Assembly (NCBI GenBank): GCA_964472565.1
Contig: CAYYNB010000050.1
Location: 1-36,007 of the forward strand
Source: DATAMF01 sp964472565
GTDB taxonomy: Bacteria > Chloroflexota > Anaerolineae > Aggregatilineales > Aggregatilineaceae
Direction: 5' to 3'
Length of the DNA: 36,007 nucleotides
Position numbers and translations under genes: made by a program. Below the pieces are notes generated by a model. That model did not search any database, was not told the DNA's origin, and saw nothing but the letters and a program-made list of their open reading frames with translations. Shown here in pieces: positions 23,334 to 30,340 of the stretch (positions are counted from its first letter, which is position 1; each line of letters starts with the position of its first letter).

Positions 23334-24560
23334 ATGAGCAAGAAAAGCATGTCCCAAAGCGATGATTTCGAAGAACCGCAGGATAAGGATATTCGCCCGG
23401 ATATTGACAACGACACCGGGGAAGAGGCATCGATGCCAGAAGAGGCAAACGAGCAAGAAGAACCTATAAGCGAGTTTGTACCGCCCGAAAATCTTCCCTC
23501 TGAAGATGTAGTGATGTCGGCAGCAGGATTGCTGTCAAGTGTCGGTTCGCAAATGCTAGAAGTTTATTCCGCCCTTGAAACACAAATTCTCAATCACCCA
23601 TATGCAGCCGGAAGCAGCATTCACGCCGCAGATGCCTTTGAAGGAGCAGAAAATATCCAGGCGGTTGGAATTGGGTTACCTGAAGACCCTGCCTCACTAG
23701 GAGTAGCACCGGGTACCCCATGCCTGAATGTTTATGTTGCTGAACCTTCATCGTCTGAGCAGATCAAAGCAGTCATGTACGATGTTATGGGTATCTCGGC
23801 AGCCAGTAGTGACGATCTTCCCGTGAATCCGCTCCATGTCGGCTTCTTCGAAGCACAACCACATCGGTTCAAAATACGTCCTGCTCCCGGAGGCGTATCG
23901 GTTGGGCACTATCGCATTACCGCCGGAACCATCGGTTGCTTGGCACGGGGTCGGCGCGCACCACGTAACGCTCGACTGCTTATTCTGAGTAACAACCATG
24001 TTCTAGCGAATTCCAATGATGGCAAATATGGTGATTCGATCATTCAACCAGGGGCTTACGATGGCGGCGTTTCTACACGTGATCGAATTGCCATCCTGGA
24101 ACGTTTTGTTCCTCTGCTTTTTGGATCTGGCAATGTGAACTATGTAGACGCAGCAACAGGTTGGGCTTGGCCTGCGCTTGTACGCCGAGAACTGGTTTAT
24201 CTAAGCAAAGGTCAACCACTGTTTTTCCGTATCAGCAACCAAGTGGCCGCCCCTTACCTGGGCATGATCGTCGGCAAGTCAGGCCGTACCACACAGTTGA
24301 CTGTCGGACGTATCATAGATATCAATTGGAGCGGTTGGGTCAACTATGGCAGCGGTCGGAAAGCGTTCTTCCGCGATCAGTTCGTGATCCGAGGATTAAG
24401 CGGCGACTTCAGTGCAGGCGGCGATTCCGGCTCATCAATCTGGACATGGAACAACCAGCGTTATGTGGTTGGTCTGCTATTCGCTGGTGGGGGTGGGTTA
24501 ACCATTGCCAACAAGATGGGACGTGTGCTTGACGCGCTGGATATCAATCTGTACACCTAA
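23334..24560 (+). CDS. NAL1-like trypsin-fold serine protease
   Basis: A 408-residue protein without a signal peptide. Residues 1-60 are acidic and disordered (repeats of Glu/Asp). Residues about 95-180 form an N-terminal domain (NIQAVGIGLPEDP...LNVYVAEP). The protease domain follows RPAPGGVSVGHYRITAGTIG, with triad His222 (LSNNHVLA), Asp272 (YVDAATG) and Ser365 (GGDSGSS, 362-368). The layout recalls bacterial relatives of the plant NAL1 protease family. Codon use and GC are unlike the neighbours, suggesting transfer. The 100-residue gene downstream resembles its N-terminal domain. CGAGGT lies 7 bases before the ATG. Its substrate and cellular location are unknown. Confidence 0.82.
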   Translation: MSKKSMSQSDDFEEPQDKDIRPDIDNDTGEEASMPEEANEQEEPISEFVPPENLPSEDVVMSAAGLLSSVGSQMLEVYSALETQILNHPYAAGSSIHAADAFEGAENIQAVGIGLPEDPASLGVAPGTPCLNVYVAEPSSSEQIKAVMYDVMGISAASSDDLPVNPLHVGFFEAQPHRFKIRPAPGGVSVGHYRITAGTIGCLARGRRAPRNARLLILSNNHVLANSNDGKYGDSIIQPGAYDGGVSTRDRIAILERFVPLLFGSGNVNYVDAATGWAWPALVRRELVYLSKGQPLFFRISNQVAAPYLGMIVGKSGRTTQLTVGRIIDINWSGWVNYGSGRKAFFRDQFVIRGLSGDFSAGGDSGSSIWTWNNQRYVVGLLFAGGGGLTIANKMGRVLDALDINLYT

Positions 24561-24585
24561 ACGCCCATCCAAAGACAAATATTTC

Positions 24586-24622
24586 GGCAAGCCATCTTAA
24601 TTGAGGTGGCTTGCCACTTTCT
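24586..24622 (+). terminator. Terminator of the NAL1-like protease gene
   Basis: A 9-bp stem GGCAAGCCA/TGGCTTGCC (24586-24594 and 24607-24615) with a 12-base loop is followed by ACTTTCTT. It begins 25 bases after the stop. Confidence 0.65.
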
Positions 24623-24650
24623 TGAATCTGTGGATTTGCTATCATATAAT
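24622..24650 (+). promoter_or_regulatory. Promoter of the 24686 gene
   Basis: TTGAAT (24622-24627), a 17-base spacer and TATAAT (24645-24650). Transcription should begin near 24657, leaving about 29 bases before the ATG. The small gene therefore seems separately transcribed from the protease. Confidence 0.7.
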
Positions 24651-24685
24651 AATCAAAACTCGGACTTGGTTATGAGAATAATACG

Positions 24686-24988
24686 ATGTCCAACAATTTT
24701 GAAAATCCCAACAGAACCAATTCAGAGCAAGCCTCAATGCCCTATTCTCCAGATGAAGGAGATAGAGTCTTAACGAAAATCGAACGAGTCGTACAAAAAC
24801 ATGAACAGAAGCTGATTTCAATCGATGGTGTGATTGGGATCGGTATCCAAAATGACCCTATTGGAAATGCGATCATCGTCATTTATGTGCGCGATGCAGG
24901 AGTCAGTAAACAGCTTCCAACCCAGATAGAGGGCTGGCCCGTCAAGATCGAAGTCAGCGGCGAAATTGACGCATTAAATCAACCTTGA
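24686..24988 (+). CDS. Small protein resembling the N-terminal domain of the adjacent NAL1-like protease
   Basis: A 100-residue soluble protein. Residues 1-30 are polar and disordered. KIERVVQKHEQKLISIDGVI forms a helix leading into GIGIQNDPIGNAIIVIYVRD, then VKIEVSGEI. The helix, V(I)GIG strand, and IVIYV strand match NIQAVGIGLPEDP...LNVYVAEP of the protease at 23334-24560 in order, though identity is low. Small domains of this kind often accompany such proteases, so a binding or regulatory role is possible (inference). It has its own promoter; the ribosome site is weak (GAGAAT). Like the protease it is AT-rich. Confidence 0.7.
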   Translation: MSNNFENPNRTNSEQASMPYSPDEGDRVLTKIERVVQKHEQKLISIDGVIGIGIQNDPIGNAIIVIYVRDAGVSKQLPTQIEGWPVKIEVSGEIDALNQP

Positions 24989-25053
24989 ACCAAAAGAGCG
25001 CGCTTCTCATCAGATTGGAAAAACGGCTACCTTGTGTATCTGTCTTGAGACGA

Positions 25054-25081
25054 GTTTCTAACGGCTCCCGCCGTTAGAAAC
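25054..25081. terminator. Strong hairpin between convergent genes
   Basis: A perfect 12-bp stem GTTTCTAACGGC/GCCGTTAGAAAC with a TCCC loop lies between the stop of the plus-strand 24686 gene and the end of the minus-strand PadR operon. There is no long T run on either side, so it is a likely but atypical two-way terminator. Confidence 0.5.
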
Positions 25082-25094
25082 CCGCTTTGCCATC

Positions 25095-25424
25095 CTATAC
25101 CGTATCGTCGTCGTCTTTTTTGCGCTTGGCTTTCGGCTCGTCATCATCGTCATCCTCTTCGCCCCAAGCGCCCCACGGCCCCCATCCGAAAAAGGCCCCC
25201 GGCGCAAAAGGGAATCCGCCGCCGTGCCGCCGCTTGGTGCCTTTACCGTGCCACGACCAGGGACCATCCCAGGGCGTGTTATGTTTCGCCCAGTTGCGCG
25301 GGTCCAGGCTCATCACAAAATCGCGCAGTTCCTCTTTATTCCCTTTGATCTCAATTCGGAAGCCATCCTCCGTCTCGATGATCCGAAATTCCTGTATGAT
25401 CTTTTCCATCTTTTCATTCTCCAT
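25095..25424 (-). CDS. Small protein with Trp/Gly-rich and acidic-basic tail, PadR operon
   Basis: A 109-residue protein. Residues 1-45 look like a compact alpha/beta domain (IIQEFRIIETEDGFRIEIKG, then EELRDFVMSL). Residues about 46-88 are rich in Trp, Gly, Phe, His and Pro (NTPWDGPWSWHGKG, FGWGPWGAWG). The tail is EEDDDDDEPKAKRKKDDDDTV. No family is recognised. It is the last gene of the PadR operon, 15 bases after the preceding stop. AAAGGA lies about 10 bases before the ATG. The aromatic-Gly segment echoes the Phe/Pro/His-rich N-terminus of the PadR protein. Confidence 0.68.
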   Translation of the reverse strand: MENEKMEKIIQEFRIIETEDGFRIEIKGNKEELRDFVMSLDPRNWAKHNTPWDGPWSWHGKGTKRRHGGGFPFAPGAFFGWGPWGAWGEEDDDDDEPKAKRKKDDDDTV

Positions 25425-25439
25425 CGTTTCGATCCTTTT

Positions 25440-25652
25440 TTATGAGACAGGCGCGTACAAATCGTCGTACATCTGTTGCAGTGACTCTAACGCATGCTCA
25501 ACTGCCGCTTTGCGCCGCTCGTGTTTGAACCGCACCGCGCGAAAAAAGAACTTGCCCCGCCGGTGATAGGCGCGCCATTCCGCCGACTCGGTCACGGTGT
25601 ACCCTTTTTGGGCTTCGTCATAGCGCATCTCAAACAAGACCTTCTCGCTCAT
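25440..25652 (-). CDS. Small basic protein of unknown function, PadR operon
   Basis: A 70-residue protein (MSEKVLFEMRYDEAQKGYTV start) with a strand-rich first half, a basic middle (HRRGKFFFRAVRFKHERRK) and a C-terminal helix (AAVEHALESLQQMYDDLY). No family is recognised. The ATG at 25652 has GGAGG 5 bases upstream; the gene overlaps the end of the PadR gene by 23 bases, so translation is probably coupled. Its basic, helical character could suit partner or nucleic-acid binding, but nothing proves this. Confidence 0.68.
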   Translation of the reverse strand: MSEKVLFEMRYDEAQKGYTVTESAEWRAYHRRGKFFFRAVRFKHERRKAAVEHALESLQQMYDDLYAPVS

Positions 25653-26169
25653 CCGCATCCTCCAGGTCATCCAGCATATCTTTTAACACTTCGAGCGCTT
25701 CGCGCAGTTTCGGACGCATCACCGCCTTCAGCCGCTCCAATTCATCGCGCCCCGCCTGCGTGATCGTATAACGCCGCACGGTGCGCCGATCCGGGTCTTC
25801 CCACTCCCCGCCGATCAAGCCCTGTTCTTCCAACTCCGTTAGCAGCGGATAGATCGCGCCGGGATTAGTCCCCCAGCCGCCGTCCGTCCGCTCGTTGATC
25901 AGCGTCATCATCTCGTTGCCATAGCGCGGCTGCTGGCTCATCAGGTGCAGCACATACAGCGGCAGCAGTCCCCCACCCTTACTCAAGGCCATCGCCACGA
26001 ATGGGTTAAAAAACGGTTCGCCCATCTGCCAGGGTTTGAAGCGTCGCCCCCCGAACATCCAGTGATGTTCCGGCGGCTGGCCGAGAAACTGCTCAAACAT
26101 CTTCCGCCACTCATGCGGATCCGAGAACGGCGGTCCGTTTGGCCCAAAAAATCCATGCTGTTTTTTCAT
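25630..26169 (-). CDS. PadR-family transcriptional regulator with N-terminal extension
   Basis: A 179-residue regulator. The PadR winged helix spans about 66-150: LLPLYVLHLMSQQPRYGNEM, then GTNPGAIYPLLTELEEQGLI (recognition helix) and RRYTITQAGRDELERLK (wing and start of the dimer helix). Residues 1-60 are an unusual Phe/Pro/His/Trp-rich extension (HGFFGPNGPPFSDPHEW), reminiscent of metal-binding extensions such as in YqjI; metal binding is inference. It heads a three-gene operon. The 18-bp palindrome 26181-26198 and the inverted repeat over its -10 box suggest autorepression. The ribosome site is weak. Confidence 0.88.
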   Translation of the reverse strand: MKKQHGFFGPNGPPFSDPHEWRKMFEQFLGQPPEHHWMFGGRRFKPWQMGEPFFNPFVAMALSKGGGLLPLYVLHLMSQQPRYGNEMMTLINERTDGGWGTNPGAIYPLLTELEEQGLIGGEWEDPDRRTVRRYTITQAGRDELERLKAVMRPKLREALEVLKDMLDDLEDADEREGLV

Positions 26170-26180
26170 AGGTCACAACC

Positions 26181-26214
26181 TATATTGAATTCAATATACT
26201 TGAATACCAGTATA
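26181..26214. promoter_or_regulatory. PadR operator: two overlapping inverted repeats
   Basis: TATATTGAATTCAATATA (26181-26198) is a perfect 18-bp palindrome. It overlaps a second inverted repeat with arms TATACT and AGTATA (26195-26200 and 26209-26214). Together they cover the -10 box and start point of the PadR promoter, the expected place for autorepression. Confidence 0.75.
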
Positions 26215-26237
26215 GTTGAATTGAATGCTGGAGTCAA
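26209..26237 (-). promoter_or_regulatory. Promoter of the PadR operon
   Basis: On the minus strand TTGACT (26232-26237), a 17-base spacer and TATACT (26209-26214). Transcription should begin near 26202, inside the operator region. Confidence 0.72.
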
Positions 26238-26263
26238 GCAACCCAGTCGTAACTCAGCCACGT

Positions 26264-26269
26264 TATAAT
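26264..26269 (+). promoter_or_regulatory. Candidate -10 box of the acyl-CoA dehydrogenase gene
   Basis: A perfect TATAAT lies 47 bases before the ATG at 26317, without a good -35. It is divergent from the PadR promoter, about 30 bases away, so PadR could affect both genes. Confidence 0.4.
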
Positions 26270-26316
26270 CTGCTTGTCGTTTCTATTTTTTCTGATTGTT
26301 TTGAGGAGTAGTAAAA

Positions 26317-27510
26317 ATGGCGGAATACATCGCAAACCACATCGGGCCAAGCCTGGACTTGTCGGAAGAACATATCATGCTGCGCGACGCCGTGCGCGAC
26401 TTCGCCCAGCGCGAGATCATCCCTATCGCCGCCGAATTTGATGAGTCCGGCGAATTCCCCCTTGCCACCGTCCGCAAACTGGGCGAAATGGGCATGATGG
26501 GCATCGAAATTCCCGAAGAATACGGCGGCGCGGGCATGGACACCATCGCCTATGTGCTGGCGATGATCGAAATCGCCAAAGCCGACGCCGCCCACAGCAC
26601 GGTGGTCAGCGTGAATAACAGCCTCGTGAATCATGGCCTGTGGAAATTTGGCACCGAAGAACAGAAGCATAAATATCTCGCCCCTATCGCCAGCGGCCAG
26701 AAGATCGGCGCGTATTCCCTCACCGAACCCATGAGCGGCAGCGATGCGGGCACAATGGCGAGCCGTGCGGTTTTGAACGACGCCCAAACCCATTACCTCA
26801 TCAACGGCACCAAAAGCTGGGTCACGAGCGGCCCCGTTGCCGACACGGTGATCCTCTTCACCATGACCGAACCCGAACGCAAACATCGCGGCATCACGGC
26901 CTTTATCGTCGAAGCGGACCAGCCCGGTTTTATTCGCGGCAAAAAAGAACCCAAACTCGGCATCCGCGCCAGCGCCACCAGCGAACTGATATTTGATAAC
27001 TACGAATGCCCCGTCGAAAACATCCTCGGCGCGCCGGGCGACGGTTTCAAAATCGCGATGGCCCTGCTCGACGCCGGGCGGATCGGCATCGCCGCGCAGT
27101 CCGTCGGGATTGCCGAAGCCGCCTACGAAGCCAGCCTTGCCTATGCCCGCGAGCGCGAAGCCTTCGGCCAGGCCATCGGCGGCTTCCAGATGATCCAGCA
27201 GAAAATTGCCGACATGAAAACCCGCCTCGAAGCCGCGCGCCTGCTCACCTATAACGCCGCCCTCGCCAAGATGAAAGCCTTGCGCGACGGAGGCCGTTAC
27301 ACCACCGAGGCGAGTATGGCGAAACTCTTCGCCAGCGAAACCGCCATGTTCTGCGCCCACGAAGCGGTACAAATTCACGGTGGGATGGGGTATAGTAAGG
27401 AGCTACCGGTAGAGCGGTATTTCCGCGATGCCAAAATTACCGAAATTTACGAAGGAACCAGCGAAATTCAGCGCGTCGTCATTGCGCGTAATGAGTTAGG
27501 CTTACGCTGA
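26317..27510 (+). CDS. Acyl-CoA dehydrogenase
   Basis: A 397-residue FAD enzyme that makes 2,3-enoyl-CoA. Domains run in the usual order: N-terminal helices (residues about 15-130), beta domain (GAYSLTEPMSGSDAG near 136, WVTSG near 168) and C-terminal helices. The signature IHGGMGYSKELPVERYFRDA precedes IYEGTSEIQR, where Glu379 is in the position of the catalytic base of short-chain and butyryl-type enzymes. Length is typical. Chain-length preference cannot be fixed; with the methylmalonyl-CoA enzymes nearby, short- or branched-chain substrates fit. GAGGAG lies 9 bases before the ATG. The gene for the membrane protein follows at 32 bases. Confidence 0.95.
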   Translation: MAEYIANHIGPSLDLSEEHIMLRDAVRDFAQREIIPIAAEFDESGEFPLATVRKLGEMGMMGIEIPEEYGGAGMDTIAYVLAMIEIAKADAAHSTVVSVNNSLVNHGLWKFGTEEQKHKYLAPIASGQKIGAYSLTEPMSGSDAGTMASRAVLNDAQTHYLINGTKSWVTSGPVADTVILFTMTEPERKHRGITAFIVEADQPGFIRGKKEPKLGIRASATSELIFDNYECPVENILGAPGDGFKIAMALLDAGRIGIAAQSVGIAEAAYEASLAYAREREAFGQAIGGFQMIQQKIADMKTRLEAARLLTYNAALAKMKALRDGGRYTTEASMAKLFASETAMFCAHEAVQIHGGMGYSKELPVERYFRDAKITEIYEGTSEIQRVVIARNELGLR

Positions 27511-27542
27511 TCCTACCCAACCCAATCAGGAGATTCGTATTT

Positions 27543-29243
27543 ATGAGCGACGACGACGCACGCCGCGACCTTCCCGAAGAGGAAAATTCAGATCACTATA
27601 CCGAGATGCTGCGCGATCTTCCCCGCCTGCGCTCTGCCGAAAAAGTGGAGGAAGAAGACAAAGTTTATATCCCCCCAGCCCCGATGATCAGCCGTTTGGG
27701 CGGGGTAGCACAGGGCTGCGGCGGTTTCATCGTCACCCTCGTCAGTTTGCCGATGTTGGTGGCGGCCCTCGGCTACGGCTTCTATGTCTGGGGACCAAGC
27801 CTCTTTTTGGCGGGCGGCATCTTCCTGACCTTTGGAACCCTGGGCGCGTGGCGCGGGCGTCGGCTTCCCATCCTCATCGCGATGGCAACCATTTTGGTGC
27901 TGGCTTTCCTGCTGGGCCAGTGGGGATCGTTTGTCCAACCGACGGCGGTTCTGAGTCCCCTGCTTCAGTTAGGCGGCACCAACCTGTCCCCCTACTACCA
28001 GATTTTTATTCAGATCGGCATTTTTGCCCTGCTCGGCACCTTTGTCGCCCATCTCGTCGGCATGTTCTACTGGCGGATGCTCAAAAAGCCCGCCACCCGC
28101 GATATGGTCGCCTGGGGTGTTATGATCGTAGTGCTGCTCGTCATCGCCGGGTTGTTCCATGTCTTCACCCAGCAGCAGCGCACAACCCTGCTTGAAGATC
28201 GCCGCGACGACTGGCAAAAAGAAGCCCCGGCTGCGGCGTCCGTCGCGCTTGGCTCCAATACCAATATCGCCCTCGGCGTCAGTTTTGTCAGCTTCGACGA
28301 AGACACCGACAACGAACGTTTTAACTACCAGATCGCCGAACTTGAAGGCGTCATGTCTACCGGAGCATCCCCCATCCGCATGGCTGTCAGCGGTGATATG
28401 CTCCTCGAAAAGCAGGAGCAGCGTATCTTTACCGATGATGAAGTAGCCGAAGGCCAGACAACCACCGAGCGCATCCTGAACGCCGAAACCGACGAAGCGG
28501 AGTATATGGAGATTCTGACCAGCTCCGACCAGTCGATCATGCTGTCCGACTACCGCACCTCGACCTATCTGGCGGTCAAAGCCGACGACGACGACCAAAA
28601 AATCACCTGGGATGAGTTCACCCAGCTTCACACCGAGCGGGTGCTGCACTATGCCGAACTCTACCAGCCGGCTTATTATGAAATCGTCACCGAGCCGAGT
28701 TTCTACTATGCCTTTAGCTCCATTGAAGAACCCGACACCGACGAGGAAAAACATCAGCAGTGGACCAGCCACATTGAAGCGTTAATCGCAGCCGTCGAAG
28801 AAGCCAGTCCCAACACGCAGATCGGCGTGCTGATCAATATGTATATGGATGAAGACCTGGACCTCTACGATGTCCTCCTGGCAATGGACGGCATTGACTT
28901 CATCAGCGTCAAAGCCTACCAGACCGCCGATCTCGACGAACTGGAAGACCTGGTCGCCGAACATGGCCATCCTCACGCATTCGACAAGCAGTTGTGGATC
29001 GTGGAAACATGGTATGGTTACTGTTTAGCGCCGCAGCGCAGCATGGAACTTGACTCGACGTGGCTGGAAGCGGTGGTTGCCTTCGCCGCCAAGAATCAGA
29101 TTGATGGCGTGATTTCCAGCGATTACGGCTGTTTTGTCCAGCCCGGCGGCACGCTGATGGCGTCTTCCCTCGACGCGGACGGGCGTACCGACGTGTGGGA
29201 AACCTGGAAAAAGCTGGTGAGCCAGCACAGCAGCATCGATTAA
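27543..29243 (+). CDS. Membrane protein with possible glycosidase-like extracytoplasmic domain
   Basis: A 566-residue protein. Residues 1-50 are acidic and cytoplasmic. Five hydrophobic segments follow at about 58-77, 80-98, 104-125, 148-170 and 186-205. The remaining 360 residues are soluble and alternate strands and helices. Two pieces look like the acid/base and nucleophile strands of clan GH-A barrels: YYEIVTEPSFYY (Glu384) and LWIVETWYGY (Glu488), with FISVKAYQ between them. Glycoside hydrolase activity is therefore plausible but not shown; a catalytically dead barrel is possible. It is probably co-transcribed with the acyl-CoA dehydrogenase gene. AGGAGA lies 9 bases before the ATG. Confidence 0.7.
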   Translation: MSDDDARRDLPEEENSDHYTEMLRDLPRLRSAEKVEEEDKVYIPPAPMISRLGGVAQGCGGFIVTLVSLPMLVAALGYGFYVWGPSLFLAGGIFLTFGTLGAWRGRRLPILIAMATILVLAFLLGQWGSFVQPTAVLSPLLQLGGTNLSPYYQIFIQIGIFALLGTFVAHLVGMFYWRMLKKPATRDMVAWGVMIVVLLVIAGLFHVFTQQQRTTLLEDRRDDWQKEAPAAASVALGSNTNIALGVSFVSFDEDTDNERFNYQIAELEGVMSTGASPIRMAVSGDMLLEKQEQRIFTDDEVAEGQTTTERILNAETDEAEYMEILTSSDQSIMLSDYRTSTYLAVKADDDDQKITWDEFTQLHTERVLHYAELYQPAYYEIVTEPSFYYAFSSIEEPDTDEEKHQQWTSHIEALIAAVEEASPNTQIGVLINMYMDEDLDLYDVLLAMDGIDFISVKAYQTADLDELEDLVAEHGHPHAFDKQLWIVETWYGYCLAPQRSMELDSTWLEAVVAFAAKNQIDGVISSDYGCFVQPGGTLMASSLDADGRTDVWETWKKLVSQHSSID

Positions 29244-29244
29244 C

Positions 29245-29649
29245 TTAGATCGATGGCAGCATACCGGGTCGGATAGGCGGCGGTGTGTCGTGACTCAACA
29301 GGAAGTCTTGAGCTTCTTCGCGGGTTCGAAACAACCGGACCAGTTCGTACTGCGAAATACGGTTGATCACATCGGCCACAATCTCGACCCGGTATCCGCG
29401 CCCGACGGCTGCAATTCGTCCCCGGTGCGGATGAAAGTTAACCGGGTTGCCCAGGTAATAATAAACGGCATCCATCGCGACATCGGTCAGTTCTGAAGTT
29501 TCGAGCACAATATGCAGCAGACCGGGAACCTGATCTAAAATGAAACTGAGTTCTTCTAAAGAAACACTGACATCCTCGGCCTGAATCTTCCCGTACAGGC
29601 GAGCGAGCAGAATTTTATCGGGGAGCACCCAGGTGAACTCAATTGGCAT
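29245..29649 (-). CDS. STAS/SpoIIAA-like protein
   Basis: A 134-residue cytoplasmic protein with the alternating strand-helix pattern of SpoIIAA-like/STAS domains: KILLARLYGKIQAEDVSVSL, LLHIVLETSELTDV, GRIAAVGRG and RLFRTREEAQDFLL. The ending and overall order match the protein at 22534-22947, so the two are probably distant paralogues. The serine in ETSEL occupies about the place where anti-sigma antagonists are phosphorylated, but I would not assign that role. GGGAGGT lies 6 bases before the ATG. The gene ends 1 base from the stop of the convergent gene. Confidence 0.72.
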   Translation of the reverse strand: MPIEFTWVLPDKILLARLYGKIQAEDVSVSLEELSFILDQVPGLLHIVLETSELTDVAMDAVYYYLGNPVNFHPHRGRIAAVGRGYRVEIVADVINRISQYELVRLFRTREEAQDFLLSHDTPPPIRPGMLPSI

Positions 29650-29736
29650 AGCACACCTCCCAAAATATTTTATAAAAAAGAGGCTTTAGCTTATTTGTAA
29701 CTAGTATAGTGAACTTTATCTGGCAGGAGAAATCAA

Positions 29737-30144
29737 ATGGCACATCGTATTAACCATGTTGCAATTGTGGTCGAAAATCTCGATACCGCGCTCACGTTCT
29801 GGCATGACGCGCTGGGCCTTCCCCTTCACAAAACCGAAGAAAATCCCGGCGAAAATGTCAACATCGCCTTTTTACCGGTGGGCGAAAGCGAAGTTGAACT
29901 CCTCGAACCCACCAATCCCGACAGCGGCATCGGCAAATATCTGGCCCAAAAAGGCCAGGGCTTACACCATGTATGTATCGAAGTTGATGACATCGAAGCC
30001 ACCATGCAGCGCCTGGTTGATCACAGCATCAAGCTTATCAACGACACCCCGAAGGTCCGCGACGACGGCACCCGCTACGCCTTTGTTCACCCCAAGAGCG
30101 CCCTCGGTGTGTTAGTCGAACTCTACGAACTGCCAAAAAAATAA
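29737..30144 (+). CDS. mce: Methylmalonyl-CoA epimerase
   Basis: A 135-residue VOC-fold enzyme that interconverts (S)- and (R)-methylmalonyl-CoA. The sequence follows the family closely: INHVAIVVENLDTALTFW, then AFLPVGESEVELLEPT, GLHHVCIEVDDIEATM, VHPKSALGVLVELYE. Candidate cobalt/metal ligands are His7, His78 and Glu128. It supplies the substrate stereoisomer for the mutase, whose large subunit is at 16557-18206. AGGAGA lies 7 bases before the ATG, and a hairpin follows the stop, so it seems a single-gene transcript. Confidence 0.93.
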   Translation: MAHRINHVAIVVENLDTALTFWHDALGLPLHKTEENPGENVNIAFLPVGESEVELLEPTNPDSGIGKYLAQKGQGLHHVCIEVDDIEATMQRLVDHSIKLINDTPKVRDDGTRYAFVHPKSALGVLVELYELPKK

Positions 30145-30150
30145 CGCCAC

Positions 30151-30180
30151 AAGGGGGACGTGGTTTTCACGTCCCCCTTT
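30151..30180. terminator. Terminator hairpin after the epimerase gene
   Basis: A perfect 12-bp stem AAGGGGGACGTG/CACGTCCCCCTT with a 5-base GTTTT loop (30151-30162 and 30168-30179), ending TTTAT. An A run precedes it (30136-30141), so it could also work on the minus strand. Confidence 0.7.
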
Positions 30181-30243
30181 ATGCCCTTCCAAATATTTAT
30201 TTTTTTATAGAATTTGGTTTGTATTCCGTAAAGAATGTGCCTT

Positions 30244-30272
30244 TTGATTACCAAATGCGTGTAACTTATCAT
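30244..30272 (+). promoter_or_regulatory. Candidate promoter of the 30341 gene
   Basis: TTGATT (30244-30249), a 17-base spacer and TATCAT (30267-30272). The leader to the GTG at 30341 would be about 60 bases. Confidence 0.5.
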
Positions 30273-30340
30273 GGATTGTGAAAGAATAAATACTTTACGA
30301 TCAATATCAATGTTACGTTTACTGCGGGGGAGCGAGTCAG

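Noticed and set aside
23263..23448. 61-codon minus-strand frame upstream of the NAL1-like protease
   Set aside because: It overlaps the start and ribosome site of the protease gene and has a Cys-rich, patternless sequence.
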